Of a stretch of 64,000 nt of DNA, positions 1 through 7,986 are shown one piece after another. Both the position numbers and the translations under genes were made by a program. This stretch comes from Ignavibacteriota bacterium. Its GTDB lineage: Bacteria > Bacteroidota > Ignavibacteria > Ignavibacteriales > Ignavibacteriaceae. Where the stretch lies: assembly GCA_013285405.1 (NCBI GenBank), contig CP053446.1, forward strand, positions 62,001 to 126,000. The letters are read 5' to 3'. The stretch's first letter is position 1. Each line of letters opens with the position of its first letter. The notes beneath the pieces were generated by a model, which was not told the DNA's origin, made no database searches, and was given only the letters and a program-made list of their open reading frames with translations.

Positions 1-108
1 TAAAGAAATGACAGGAAAATTTTCGTAATGTTTCTTTGCAAGTCTGATTGACTCTGAATAACCAGCAGCAATGGAGTCAGATAAATTTATAATAACCTCT
101 AAAGAACT
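1..108 (-). CDS. Partial squalene/phytoene synthase family protein (N-terminal end)
   Basis: The minus strand is open from position 108 to the window edge and reads YSESIRLAKKHYENFPVISL near its end. The HYENFP signature is typical of the N-terminus of squalene/phytoene (HpnC-like) synthases, which condense prenyl diphosphates. The reading frame is closed upstream by a TAA at 109-111 and I find no ATG, GTG or TTG between that stop and the recognisable sequence. Either the start is non-standard, a frameshift lies near the start, or this is a remnant. Only about 35 codons are visible, so the assignment rests on one motif. Confidence 0.4.
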
Positions 109-338
109 TTATATTCAAAAAAATTTGTTGCTTTAACCTAAGAAATATTTTCATTTAGCAAAAAAGGAGTTTATTTTTGAACAAGATGAATCGCCATTTA
201 TAGTAAAATGAGCATCAATTATTTATTTTTTGTCTGAATATTTTGATCCAATTTGTTTGGTAAGTGACAATTATTTTGGATTAAGTAAATATTGAATCTT
301 AATGTTAAGGAATAGTGTTCAATAAAAATGGAGCCTTA

Positions 339-677
339 ATGGATGATTTCGAAAAGAAAATAGAAAACGACGTTGTTGTAGAAGTTGTGAATCTGACACG
401 TGCAACGTTGAAGGAAGCTATTGAATTTAAAAAAATTCTGGATGACAATTTAGAGAAAAAATTCAGAAAGCTGGTGGTAGATATCAGTCAATGTGAATTC
501 CTGGATTCCACTTTCCTGGGAACGCTTGTTTATGCTAAAAGATCTGCAATTAAGATTGGCGGCGATTTGAAAATTGTCGAGCCACCATCAGTATTTAAAG
601 CATTAAGAGAAAAAACTTCAACTCTCCAGGTTTTTGATACTTATAAATCACTTGATGAAGCAATCAAAAGCTTTTAA
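339..677 (+). CDS. STAS-domain anti-sigma factor antagonist
   Basis: This 112-residue protein is essentially one STAS domain. It carries the hallmark segment CEFLDSTFLGTLVYA, in which the Ser after FLD is the position phosphorylated by anti-sigma kinases in SpoIIAA/RsbV proteins. Such proteins release sigma factors or feed partner-switching modules in the cytoplasm. An in-frame GTG at 315 would add eight residues, but the ATG at 339 has a GGAG sequence about six bases upstream and begins at the conserved region, so I prefer it. No anti-sigma kinase or phosphatase partner is next to it; the neighbours are the tRNA-Leu gene (opposite strand) and a probable terpenoid gene fragment. The family is confident, the partner unknown. 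Confidence 0.85.
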   Translation: MDDFEKKIENDVVVEVVNLTRATLKEAIEFKKILDDNLEKKFRKLVVDISQCEFLDSTFLGTLVYAKRSAIKIGGDLKIVEPPSVFKALREKTSTLQVFDTYKSLDEAIKSF

Positions 678-734
678 TTACCCGCAAAAGTTAAAATAGA
701 AAAAGTGAATTAAGAATGATGCCCGGAACAGGAC

Positions 735-759
735 TTTCCCGAAGGGATTCCTTCGGAAG
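735..759. repeat. Short inverted repeat (REP-like or terminator)
   Basis: The arms TTCCCGAAGG and CCTTCGGAA face each other across a four-base spacer between the STAS gene and the tRNA-Leu gene. It could be a transcription terminator without a clear T-run or one of the short palindromes scattered over this genome. Confidence 0.5.
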
Positions 760-794
760 AACCTGCAAGTTGCTAGTTGGGAAGAATTTTTTGT

Positions 795-877
795 GCCCGA
801 AGGGGGACTTGAACCCCCACCCACTTGCGTGGACTAGCTCCTGAAGCTAGCGTGTATACCAATTTCACCATCCGGGC
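795..877 (-). tRNA. tRNA-Leu (anticodon CAG)
   Basis: Read on the minus strand this folds as a class II tRNA. The acceptor stem pairs GCCCGGA with TTCGGGC, the D-arm contains GTGAAATTGGTATACAC, the anticodon arm is CTAGC-TTCAGGA-GCTAG giving anticodon CAG, there is a long variable arm (TCCACGCAAGTGGGTG) and a T-arm with GGTTCAAGTCC. It reads CUG leucine codons. The CCA end is not encoded. The 5' part of this gene is repeated four more times in the next 2.3 kb, in part joined to GIY-YIG endonuclease genes (see findings); this is the only complete copy. Confidence 0.97.
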
Positions 878-937
878 AAAGGAATGTATAATTTATAATG
901 GAGTCTGTAAAATAATTTGTGTAAATGGGAATTAGTA

Positions 938-2168
938 TTAAAGAACATTTTTTAATCTCTGGTCAAAAATAATAGATAAATGAGATAAAGCAACAGCCCA
1001 GTTCTGCACGGGCATAACAGTCCACTTTTTTGATATATCTCTGTAAGCTAAGTAAAGCATTTTTTTCAGTGCTTCATCATTGGGAAAAATGCTTCTCTGT
1101 TTTGTTACCTTTCTAAACTGACGATGCACAGCTTCAACAGCATTGGTAGTGTAAATGATTCTTCTGATTTCATCCGGATACTTGAAAAACGTAGAAGCGT
1201 GAACCCAGTTCTGTCTCCAGGTTCTGATTGATAGAGAATATTTCTTGCCCCAGTTTTCTTCCAGATTGTCAAGAGCAATCAGAGCTGCTTCTTCTGTTGG
1301 TGCTGAGTAAACTAATCGAAGTTCCTTCCATAAATGATTTCTGATCTTTGCTTGCAATATATCTCAGAGTGTTTCTGATTAGGTGAATGATACAGAGCTG
1401 GATTTCTGTTCCCGGAAAAACTGTATTGATTGCTTCAGGAAAACCTTTCAGTCCATCAACACAAGCAATAAGGATATCCTGGAGACCACGATTCTTTAAT
1501 TCAGTTAAAACACCAAGCCAGAAGTTTGAGCCTTCAGCTTCGCTTACCCATAAGCCCAGAAGATCCTTTTTACCCGTAATATCAAGCGCCAGACAAGTGT
1601 AAGCTGCTTTATTAGTTACCTTTCCTTCGCTGGTTACTTTGTAATGGATTGCATCGAAAAATACTATTGGGTAAACCGATTCAAGTGGACGGTTGTGCCA
1701 TTCTTTGGCAAGGTCAATGATCTTATCGGTTATCTGTGAAACCAGCGATGCACTTATATCCAATCCATAGAACTCCTGAACGTGTGATTGTATATCTCTT
1801 GTGGTCATTCCCTTTGCATACATTGAGATAATTTTATCTTCAATCGGTCCCAGGGTTCGCTCATACTTTTTTACTACAATAGGATCAAATGAACCGTTGC
1901 GATCTCTGGGTACTGTTAGCTCAATTTCTCCGTTATCATTCTTCAGCGTCTTGTGGGTTTTACCGTTACGACTGTTACCTGTGTTTTTACCAGCAGGTGA
2001 GTATTTTTCATAACCCAGGTGTTCGGTAAGTTCAGCATCCAGCATTCCCTCTAAAGAGGCTTTGATGATCTTCTTGATGGCTCCTCCTTCTCCCATCAAG
2101 TCTTGATATGTTTTAGCTTTTTTAAGATCGGCTTTTAACTGCTCGATCATCTCTGGAGTAAGTTCCAT
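938..2168 (-). pseudogene. IS256-family transposase (mutator type), frameshifted
   Basis: The protein belongs to the IS256/MULE DDE transposase family, which cuts and joins the IS ends. The first frame (start 2168, with an AAGGAG site upstream at 2178-2183) contains the two catalytic aspartates in VFFDAIHYKV and ACVDGLKGF, and the second frame contains the glutamate in TTNAVEAVHRQF. The frames must be joined near 1321-1331: the sequence ATGGAAGGAACTTCG should read ATG AAG GAA CTT to give the family sequence FMKELRLVYSAPTEEAAL, so one extra G is present. Joined, the protein would be about 410 residues, normal for the family. As read, it lacks the catalytic Glu and is inactive, unless the extra base is an assembly error. 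Confidence 0.9.
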
Positions 2169-2265
2169 TCTGTAAATCTCCTTCCTGACTACCAAAAGGT
2201 AGTTCGGATAATGGTTAAAAGTAATTAGTTTTTTGTGAAATGAAAACCCCGAAGGATTTTCGCCA

Positions 2266-2304
2266 AGCTAAGTGCTGCTTCGCTACGCTTCGCAGCACTT
2301 AGCT
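2266..2304. repeat. 13-bp perfect inverted repeat inside the IS element
   Basis: AGCTAAGTGCTGC and GCAGCACTTAGCT flank a 13-base loop between the transposase start and the right IS end. On the minus strand it lies upstream of the transposase ribosome binding site. Such hairpins commonly shield an IS transposase from readthrough transcription; that role is inferred. Confidence 0.8.
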
Positions 2305-2442
2305 AATTTCTTACTTTAACCATTTACACAGAATTATTTACACTCCCTTATAATGTAAAATTATGAATTAAACCATTCAATTTTGAATTTTAGATTTTAA
2401 AGAAATAATTATACATTATACATCGTAAATTATAGATTGGAC

Positions 2443-2455
2443 TCACCATCCGGGC
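2443..2455 (-). pseudogene. tRNA-Leu 5' fragment, 13 nt
   Basis: GCCCGGATGGTGA, the first 13 nucleotides of the tRNA-Leu gene, occurs here on the minus strand directly after the tail of the first GIY-YIG gene. It joins the 110-bp AT-rich spacer that also precedes the complete tRNA, and marks one of the duplication junctions of the array. Confidence 0.8.
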
Positions 2456-2462
2456 AATTTGA

Positions 2463-2696
2463 TTACATTTTTTTTAAGAACTCTTTTCCAACTCCTGACT
2501 TAAAATATTTTTCTCTTTTCCTCGCTTCTTCTCTCGTTGCCTGATCTTCTGTATATATTAATTCAAACGGTCTATATGCTCTTGTTGTTTTTTCGTATCC
2601 CCTATTATGTCTCTCAATTCTTTCCTCTATATTCGATGTCATACCTACATAGATATATTTTCTTATCTTACTTTTTATTGCATATACTTTATACAT
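2463..2696 (-). CDS. Small GIY-YIG endonuclease, copy 1
   Basis: A 77-residue single-domain GIY-YIG protein of the short UvrC-N-like type. The first strand carries VYAIKS and the second KYIYVGMTSN, followed by the catalytic-type arginine in IEERIERHN and by YTEDQATREEARKREKYFKSG, the standard family C-terminus. The family cuts DNA with one catalytic domain and, without a separate DNA-binding domain, its target is not predictable. The ATG lies exactly two bases behind the truncated tRNA-Leu 5' half (the TT of the anticodon loop), with no ribosome binding site of its own other than tRNA sequence. It is about 95% identical to copy 2, 295 bp away. Confidence 0.9.
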   Translation of the reverse strand: MYKVYAIKSKIRKYIYVGMTSNIEERIERHNRGYEKTTRAYRPFELIYTEDQATREEARKREKYFKSGVGKEFLKKM

Positions 2697-2750
2697 AAGC
2701 TAGCGTGCCTGCCTGTCGGCAGACAGGTATTCCAATTTCACCATCCGGGC
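2697..2750 (-). pseudogene. tRNA-Leu 5' half with palindrome inserted, fused to GIY-YIG copy 1
   Basis: On the minus strand this is the tRNA-Leu sequence from nucleotide 1 to the second base of the anticodon loop (GCTAGCTT), then directly the ATG of the GIY-YIG gene. A 20-bp palindrome (2708-2727, CCTGTCTGCCGACAGGCAGG) interrupts the D-arm. The break falls between positions 33 and 34, immediately before the CAG anticodon. It cannot form a tRNA, but it would place the endonuclease under the tRNA promoter if the upstream control region came along. Confidence 0.9.
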
Positions 2751-2757
2751 TTTTTGA

Positions 2758-2991
2758 TTATAATTTTTTTAAGAACTCTTTTCCAATTCCTGACTTAAAA
2801 TATTTTTCTCTTTTTCTTGCCTCTTCTCTTGTCGCCTGATCTTCTGTATATATTAATTCAAACGGTCTATATGCTCTTGTTGTTTTTTCGTATCCCTTAT
2901 TATGTCTCTCAATTCTTTCCTCTATATTCGATGTCATACCTACATAGATATATTTTCTTATCTTACTTTTTATTGCATATACTTTATACAT
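2758..2991 (-). CDS. Small GIY-YIG endonuclease, copy 2
   Basis: A second 77-residue GIY-YIG protein, nearly identical to copy 1 (differences include GYEKTT preceded by HNKG instead of HNRG, and FKSGIGKEFLKKL at the end). It has the same domain content and the same fusion to a tRNA-Leu 5' half. Its 3' end runs AAATTATAATC into the tRNA 5' half that precedes copy 1, so the repeating unit is endonuclease gene plus tRNA 5' half. Both copies are open, so the array may still express functional nuclease. Confidence 0.9.
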   Translation of the reverse strand: MYKVYAIKSKIRKYIYVGMTSNIEERIERHNKGYEKTTRAYRPFELIYTEDQATREEARKREKYFKSGIGKEFLKKL

Positions 2992-3045
2992 AAGCTAGCG
3001 TGCCTGCCTGTCGGCAGACAGGTATTCCAATTTCACCATCCGGGC
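2992..3045 (-). pseudogene. tRNA-Leu 5' half with palindrome inserted, fused to GIY-YIG copy 2
   Basis: Identical in structure to the half at 2697-2750, including the palindrome at 3003-3022 in the D-arm and the break before the CAG anticodon. The shared palindrome means the two units arose by tandem duplication or were homogenised after the palindrome arrived. Confidence 0.9.
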
Positions 3046-3155
3046 AAAGGAATGTATAATTTATAATGTAAAATTATGAATTAAACCATTCAATTTTGAA
3101 TTTTAGATTTTAAAGAAATAATTATACATTATACATCGTAAATTATAGATTGGAC
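3046..3155. repeat. AT-rich spacer, second copy of the tRNA-Leu flank
   Basis: These 110 bp repeat the sequence next to the complete tRNA-Leu (878-899 continued at 2348-2442 beyond the IS element) almost base for base. Both copies are bounded on either side by tRNA-Leu 5' sequence. Its only function here is as a marker: it shows what the tRNA flank looked like before the IS256 insertion. Confidence 0.9.
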
Positions 3156-5423
3156 TCACCATCCGGTTTCACCTGTTCGTTCTTCTTTTATAATCACATT
3201 TTTATCTGTGTGAATTTCGCAGGTCATAGGAACATTTTTGCTGTTTACAATATCGTAAACTAATTCAGGACAATATTGATTAGCCACTCTTGTATCACCA
3301 AGTTCCATTGTTTTCTTACAAAATGCAATTGTATCAATTCCTTCAACAGAATTAAAATAACCAACGGGTATTTTAATATCTTTGTAAGCAGCTTCCATAA
3401 ACATTGCCCAAATAGGTAAAGCAGCTCTTGCACCCTGTCCGTACCAATCAGTAAACTTGACTCTGTGATCATCAAAACCAACCCAGCATCCTGCAACGAG
3501 TTCAGGAGTATAACCAACAAACCATGCATCTGAAAAATTTTGTGTAGTACCGGTTTTACCGGCTGCAGGATATTGATAGAATCTTCGTACTCCGGCTCCG
3601 GTACCGTATGAAACCACATCCGACATCATACTCTGCATGATTGATGCTGTCTGCGGAGAAATCGCCTGAACATATTCAGGAACAAATTGCTCGACTAAAA
3701 TTCCATTTTTGTCTTCAACTTTTATGATTGAGATTGGTTGAACATGAATACCTTCATTAACAAATGTTCCAAATGCAGAAGTCATTTCCAGCGGAGTAAC
3801 TTCAGAAGTCCCAAGCGCAATTGCAGGATAAGGATCAATTTTAGATTCTATTCCCATTCGTTTAGCAATTTGAACAACTTGTTTTGGTGGAGCTATATCG
3901 CTTATTGTCATTCTACCGGTTACTACATTGAGAGATAATGCTAGAGAATATCTCATTGTTTCGTACGCAGTATATTCGTTATCAGAATTTGACGGACTCC
4001 AGCCATTGTAATCAAATTTTTGATTAAGAATTGTATAAGCCGGGAAATATCCGTTCTCAATTGCTGTTGCATAAACCATCGGTTTAAATGAAGAACCTGG
4101 TTGTCTTTTTATTCCGGTAACATGATTTAGCCCTCTTCCGAAATCCTGGTTTGTTCCTCCAACCATTGCTTTTATCTGACCGGTAAATGGATCAATAACA
4201 ACAAAACCAACTTCAATTTTAGTTGCGACAGATTTTACAGAATCAATAAAACCCTCATCCTTTTTTAATCTGTTATATATTGCTGCTTTGTCTTTCGATG
4301 TACCTGCATTTTTATATTCATTTGTTTTTTTAATTGCATTGTCAACAAGTTCAGATAACAAATCCTTATTTCGGTTCCAGTTCCAGTTTTTGTCAAATAT
4401 CTTTTGATAGTCCTGAATATGTTTTGCAGCAACCTCGTTGGCAATTTTTTGCATCCGAGAATCAATTGAAGTGTAAATATTCAATCCATCTCTGTATAAA
4501 TCGAAACCATGTTTATCTGCAATTTCCGACATCTGAATGCGAATGTATTCCAGGTAGTGAGGGGCGATCGTTCTCATAACACTGGGTTTTTCAGAGGCAA
4601 GTGTAATCGGTTCTTCCTTTAATTTATCGTATTCATTTTTATCAAGAAATCCCACCGAAACCATATTATACATTACAAGATTTCTTCTTTGTAAAGCATT
4701 ATCATAACGATTGACAGGATCAAAATCTCTGGGTGATTTAAGCAATGCTACGAATAAAGCTGCTTCAGGTAATGTTAATTCACTTGCACTTTTACCAAAA
4801 TAAACGCGACTTGCTGCCTCAATTCCGTACGCACTTCTTCCGAAATATGAAACATTCAGATACAGTTCTATTATTTCATTCTTAGTAAAATTTTTTTCAA
4901 TCTGAACCGCAGTCAGCCATTCGCGGACTTTTCTTATTGCTTTATCGAATTGTGATTCATGGGTAACTTTAAGATCATACAGATTCCTTGCAAGCTGTTG
5001 AGTTATAGTACTCGCACCTTCCGCAAGTGAAAGTGAGAATATATTTTTTATCATTGCTTTGATGAATCTTGTAACATCTACTCCCCAATGGTCATAGAAT
5101 TTTCTGTCTTCAGTAGCAACCAAGGCTTTTATCAAATAGTCCGGAAGTTTATTTATGTGAGTTTCAATACGATTCTCAATAAAAAACTGCCCCAACAGTT
5201 CACCATCGGCGGTGAACACTTTACTGGCGAGTTGTGGTTTTGGATTTTCGAGTTCTTCAAGCGATGGGAGACCGCTAAAAATAAAAGCAATAAGGCTCCC
5301 GAGAAGAACGAGAATAACAGCACCAGCTATTAGCCACGTTTTCTTTTTATTATTGGTTGATTTCATCTTCTTATTTCTATAAGCTGAATCGTTAAAATAC
5401 TTTTCGAAATTTATCTCACCCAT
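3156..5423 (-). CDS. Penicillin-binding protein 1A (bifunctional transglycosylase/transpeptidase)
   Basis: Class A PBP that polymerises lipid II and cross-links peptidoglycan at the outer face of the inner membrane. From the N-terminus: a short cytoplasmic segment, one membrane anchor (about residues 30-50), a GT51 domain with EDRKFYDHWGVD (about 105) and ASTITQQLARNLYD (about 137), then a transpeptidase domain with the SxxK motif in RQPGSSFKPMVY and the KTGTT box in PAAGKTGTTQNFSDAWFVGY. Start chosen at the ATG at 5423, which has GGGG just upstream; an in-frame TTG at 5435 is less likely. The last codons (GETGW and stop) are encoded by a tRNA-Leu 5' fragment (3156-3166), so the C-terminus has been replaced or trimmed by the neighbouring array. 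The catalytic domains are intact. Confidence 0.95.
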   Translation of the reverse strand: MGEINFEKYFNDSAYRNKKMKSTNNKKKTWLIAGAVILVLLGSLIAFIFSGLPSLEELENPKPQLASKVFTADGELLGQFFIENRIETHINKLPDYLIKALVATEDRKFYDHWGVDVTRFIKAMIKNIFSLSLAEGASTITQQLARNLYDLKVTHESQFDKAIRKVREWLTAVQIEKNFTKNEIIELYLNVSYFGRSAYGIEAASRVYFGKSASELTLPEAALFVALLKSPRDFDPVNRYDNALQRRNLVMYNMVSVGFLDKNEYDKLKEEPITLASEKPSVMRTIAPHYLEYIRIQMSEIADKHGFDLYRDGLNIYTSIDSRMQKIANEVAAKHIQDYQKIFDKNWNWNRNKDLLSELVDNAIKKTNEYKNAGTSKDKAAIYNRLKKDEGFIDSVKSVATKIEVGFVVIDPFTGQIKAMVGGTNQDFGRGLNHVTGIKRQPGSSFKPMVYATAIENGYFPAYTILNQKFDYNGWSPSNSDNEYTAYETMRYSLALSLNVVTGRMTISDIAPPKQVVQIAKRMGIESKIDPYPAIALGTSEVTPLEMTSAFGTFVNEGIHVQPISIIKVEDKNGILVEQFVPEYVQAISPQTASIMQSMMSDVVSYGTGAGVRRFYQYPAAGKTGTTQNFSDAWFVGYTPELVAGCWVGFDDHRVKFTDWYGQGARAALPIWAMFMEAAYKDIKIPVGYFNSVEGIDTIAFCKKTMELGDTRVANQYCPELVYDIVNSKNVPMTCEIHTDKNVIIKEERTGETGW

Positions 5424-5448
5424 AACCCCAATCAATTAAAAATAAATT

Positions 5449-6171
5449 CTACAAAATTACTATCTCAAAATTTTTATTTTTAAATACACCGTAACACGGT
5501 TTATCAATCCACGAACCCAGGTTGATATAATTACCGTGTTTATACTTTTGCCAAATGTGCTTGTGTAAATGCCCGAATAACACGAAGTCATATCCCTGAT
5601 CAATTTTTTTCTTTGCAGCTTCGTATAATCCATCAACTTCACCGTAATCTTTTTTATCGGTATATGCACGGCTTGATTTACTCGTCCTGCTTGCAATACT
5701 TATTCCTAAATCAGGATGAAGTAATGAATAAAGCCACTGAAAAAATTTATTTCTTAAAATCCACTTGAGAATATTATAACCGGTATCATTACTGACTAAA
5801 CCATCACCGTGTGCGATAAAAAATTTTTTATCATTCAATTCAATTGATAATGGATCATCATACATAGTTGCGTTAAATTCCTTCTCAAAAAAATCACGAT
5901 GAAGGAAATCATGATTACCAATAAAATAATGAAGTTTGATATTCTTCTCGCTCAGATCCTTTAAAGCTGAAAGCGTTCTGTAAAATCCTTTTTGATAAAC
6001 CCTTTTGTATTCAAACCAGTAATCAAATAGATCGCCAACTATAAACAATTCATCACAATGAGTTTCTGCATATTTCAGAAAGCTGACAAGTTTTTTTTCT
6101 TTTTTCTCCTCTTCGGATTTGCTTTGTAGTCCTAGATGAATATCAGAAATAAAGAAGTAAGTTTTTTCCAC
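5449..6171 (-). CDS. lpxH: UDP-2,3-diacylglucosamine hydrolase-like metallophosphoesterase
   Basis: A 240-residue calcineurin-type phosphoesterase with the five expected metal motifs: SDIHLG (about residue 9), GDLFDYW (about 46), GNHDF (about 85), AHGDG (about 120) and the late GHLHKHIW. The FDYWFEY segment and the length match LpxH, which removes UMP from UDP-2,3-diacyl-GlcN to give lipid X in lipid A synthesis at the cytoplasmic membrane. It sits between the PBP and an aminopeptidase on the same strand. LpxH-like phosphoesterases with other substrates exist in Bacteroidota, so substrate is less sure than fold. Confidence 0.8.
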   Translation of the reverse strand: MEKTYFFISDIHLGLQSKSEEEKKEKKLVSFLKYAETHCDELFIVGDLFDYWFEYKRVYQKGFYRTLSALKDLSEKNIKLHYFIGNHDFLHRDFFEKEFNATMYDDPLSIELNDKKFFIAHGDGLVSNDTGYNILKWILRNKFFQWLYSLLHPDLGISIASRTSKSSRAYTDKKDYGEVDGLYEAAKKKIDQGYDFVLFGHLHKHIWQKYKHGNYINLGSWIDKPCYGVFKNKNFEIVIL

Positions 6172-6235
6172 AGGTTCAACTAATTAATATTATTCTGAAC
6201 AAAAGTAATTATATACGAATGGAAATAAAACTCAC

Positions 6236-7906
6236 TCATTTATGTTCCGGGCTAATCTGAGCCAGAAGCCAATTGTCAGGATCAAGGTCAACGGATACAG
6301 GAAATTCCTTTACAGGTATTTCCAGAAGAGTATCCTTTGTGGTAATATTATATCTAAATTTATTAAACGTTGAATCAGTATAGCTCAATTTTATTTCCAG
6401 TGGAAAGTGAAATACCTCATAATCTTCCTGATTCTGTTCGAGTTGAATCCTGACTAAATAATCATTTCCTGTATTACTGTTTTCTGTTTTGTACTTCAGT
6501 TCAATCTGTCCTTCGCCATAAACCCACTGATCAAAAAATTTGTTCAGATTTTTACCAGTTACATTTTCACATACTTGTTTAAAGTCATTAGTTGAAGCAT
6601 TTGAATATTTAAAAGATTCGTAATAATTTCTTAAAATCTTGAAGAAGGTGGAATCACCAACTTCCCAGCGAAGCATGTGAAGAACCCAGGCACCTTTATC
6701 ATACATAGTCCGTGTAAATAAAAAAGGTCCGGGTTGTGCTAACGAACCTGAGAAATTATTACTATACTTGCTCAACATTGTAGAACGCAGTGCTTCTTCG
6801 CCAGATACTTCTTCATAATAAAGAGCTTCACAATATGATGCAAAACCTTCATTAAGCCAGATATCTTTCCAGCTTTTCGGACCGACTGCATTGCCCCACC
6901 ACTGATGCGCAAGTTCGTGAACAAAAGTATCTTCAAAAAATTTTTTCCCACTGATCATGTTTGATGAGACGCCGGTGATTGTCTGATGTTCCATTGCGCC
7001 AGCATACCAAAGAAATTCTGCGACTCCATATTTTTCTTTTATGAATGGATATTCGCCAAATAATTTTGAAAAAACTTCTAGCATTTTCACTTGATTTGAA
7101 AAATCTGCTTTGGCATTATCAAGTTTATCCGGAAGAACATAGTAATCTACATTCATTGTGTCATTACCATCATGAGAAATGTACTTGTCAGAGAAATGTT
7201 CATAATTTGAAGAATAAATTGCAACAAGGTATGTTGAGATCGGATATTCTGTTTTCCAATGATATGTTTTTCTGCTTCCTGTTGTTTTTACATCAACCAG
7301 TACACCATTTGAAACAGACACCATTCCCGAATCATTTGTAATTTTTATTTCGAGATTTGTTTTATCGTAAGGAGTATCGTTGCACGGAAACCATGAAGAT
7401 GCAAAAGTAGGCTCGCTCAGATTGTAAACAACTGATGTTCCATTTCTCACTCCGAAAACAAAACCATCCAGACCAGCTTTCTCAGGTGTTCCTTCATAAT
7501 CAACTACAATTTCAAATTCATTTTGAAAAGTAGAATCATATTTAATTGATAATCTTGTTCCTTCATTTTCATATTCAACAGACTTATCATTTAGAGTAAT
7601 TTTATTAATCCGGAAATTATCATAAAAATTTAAATCTATGGTTGGTATTGTTTGATCAAGTACTTTTCCTGATAAAACAGCTTGTGCAATGAACATTTTA
7701 TTTTCAGGATATAGATCAAATGAAAGGTCATATTTTGTAATATCGATTTTTCGTTGGTTCGGGGTTATATAATCTTCGTCGATTTTCTGAAAGTAGGTAT
7801 AGATATAGGTTAGTTTATAGAATTGTATTTTATAATAAACAGCTCCCGGTAAAATTAGAATAAGAGTTATCAGAAATATTATCAGTATTACTCTTTTCGT
7901 TTTCAC
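6236..7906 (-). CDS. M1-family zinc aminopeptidase
   Basis: A 556-residue gluzincin with an N-terminal hydrophobic anchor (RVILIIFLITLILILPGAVY). The zinc site is complete: HELAHQWWG with the two histidines and catalytic Glu, and WLNEGFASYCE carrying the third ligand. The exopeptidase motif GAMEH lies upstream, in family order. M1 enzymes trim N-terminal residues from peptides; the anchor implies a membrane-tethered extracytoplasmic enzyme. The C-terminal ERAP1-like helical domain of long M1 enzymes is missing, as in the short leukotriene-hydrolase-like bacterial forms. The start is a GTG at 7904-7906, the first codon before the membrane anchor. Confidence 0.9.
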   Translation of the reverse strand: MKTKRVILIIFLITLILILPGAVYYKIQFYKLTYIYTYFQKIDEDYITPNQRKIDITKYDLSFDLYPENKMFIAQAVLSGKVLDQTIPTIDLNFYDNFRINKITLNDKSVEYENEGTRLSIKYDSTFQNEFEIVVDYEGTPEKAGLDGFVFGVRNGTSVVYNLSEPTFASSWFPCNDTPYDKTNLEIKITNDSGMVSVSNGVLVDVKTTGSRKTYHWKTEYPISTYLVAIYSSNYEHFSDKYISHDGNDTMNVDYYVLPDKLDNAKADFSNQVKMLEVFSKLFGEYPFIKEKYGVAEFLWYAGAMEHQTITGVSSNMISGKKFFEDTFVHELAHQWWGNAVGPKSWKDIWLNEGFASYCEALYYEEVSGEEALRSTMLSKYSNNFSGSLAQPGPFLFTRTMYDKGAWVLHMLRWEVGDSTFFKILRNYYESFKYSNASTNDFKQVCENVTGKNLNKFFDQWVYGEGQIELKYKTENSNTGNDYLVRIQLEQNQEDYEVFHFPLEIKLSYTDSTFNKFRYNITTKDTLLEIPVKEFPVSVDLDPDNWLLAQISPEHK

Positions 7907-7986
7907 TTATACAATAATCCGTCCCATCTGCGTTAAAATGAAATAATGACCAATCTGAATTTACAACTTTTATGTATTAACTATTA

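Larger units (their letters stand above)
900..2347 (-). mobile_element. IS256-family insertion sequence, about 1.45 kb
   Basis: The element is bounded by imperfect terminal inverted repeats of about 28 bp: the left end begins GGAGTCTGTAAAATAATTTG and the right end, read inwards, GGGAGTGTAAATAATTCTG, both continuing with TGTAAATGG. A 7-bp target duplication TTATAAT flanks it (893-899 and 2348-2354). The uninterrupted target can be seen in a second copy of the spacer at 3046-3155, which reads straight through this site, proving the insertion boundaries. It contains one transposase gene with a frameshift and a strong hairpin near the right end. Confidence 0.93.

Noticed and set aside
938..2195. 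Programmed frameshift in the transposase
   Set aside because: IS256-family transposases are encoded in one frame and there is no slippery heptamer at the shift site; a simple extra base fits better.
2697..3045. Group I intron in tRNA-Leu
   Set aside because: tRNA-Leu anticodon-loop introns exist, but the tRNA 3' half does not follow either GIY-YIG gene and the inserts are too short for an intron core. The complete tRNA is uninterrupted.
3260..3619. Open frames opposite or out of phase within long genes (for example inside the PBP, T9SS and uvrC genes)
   Set aside because: They overlap well-supported genes, have no recognisable domains or ribosome binding sites, and follow from the base composition of the real frames.
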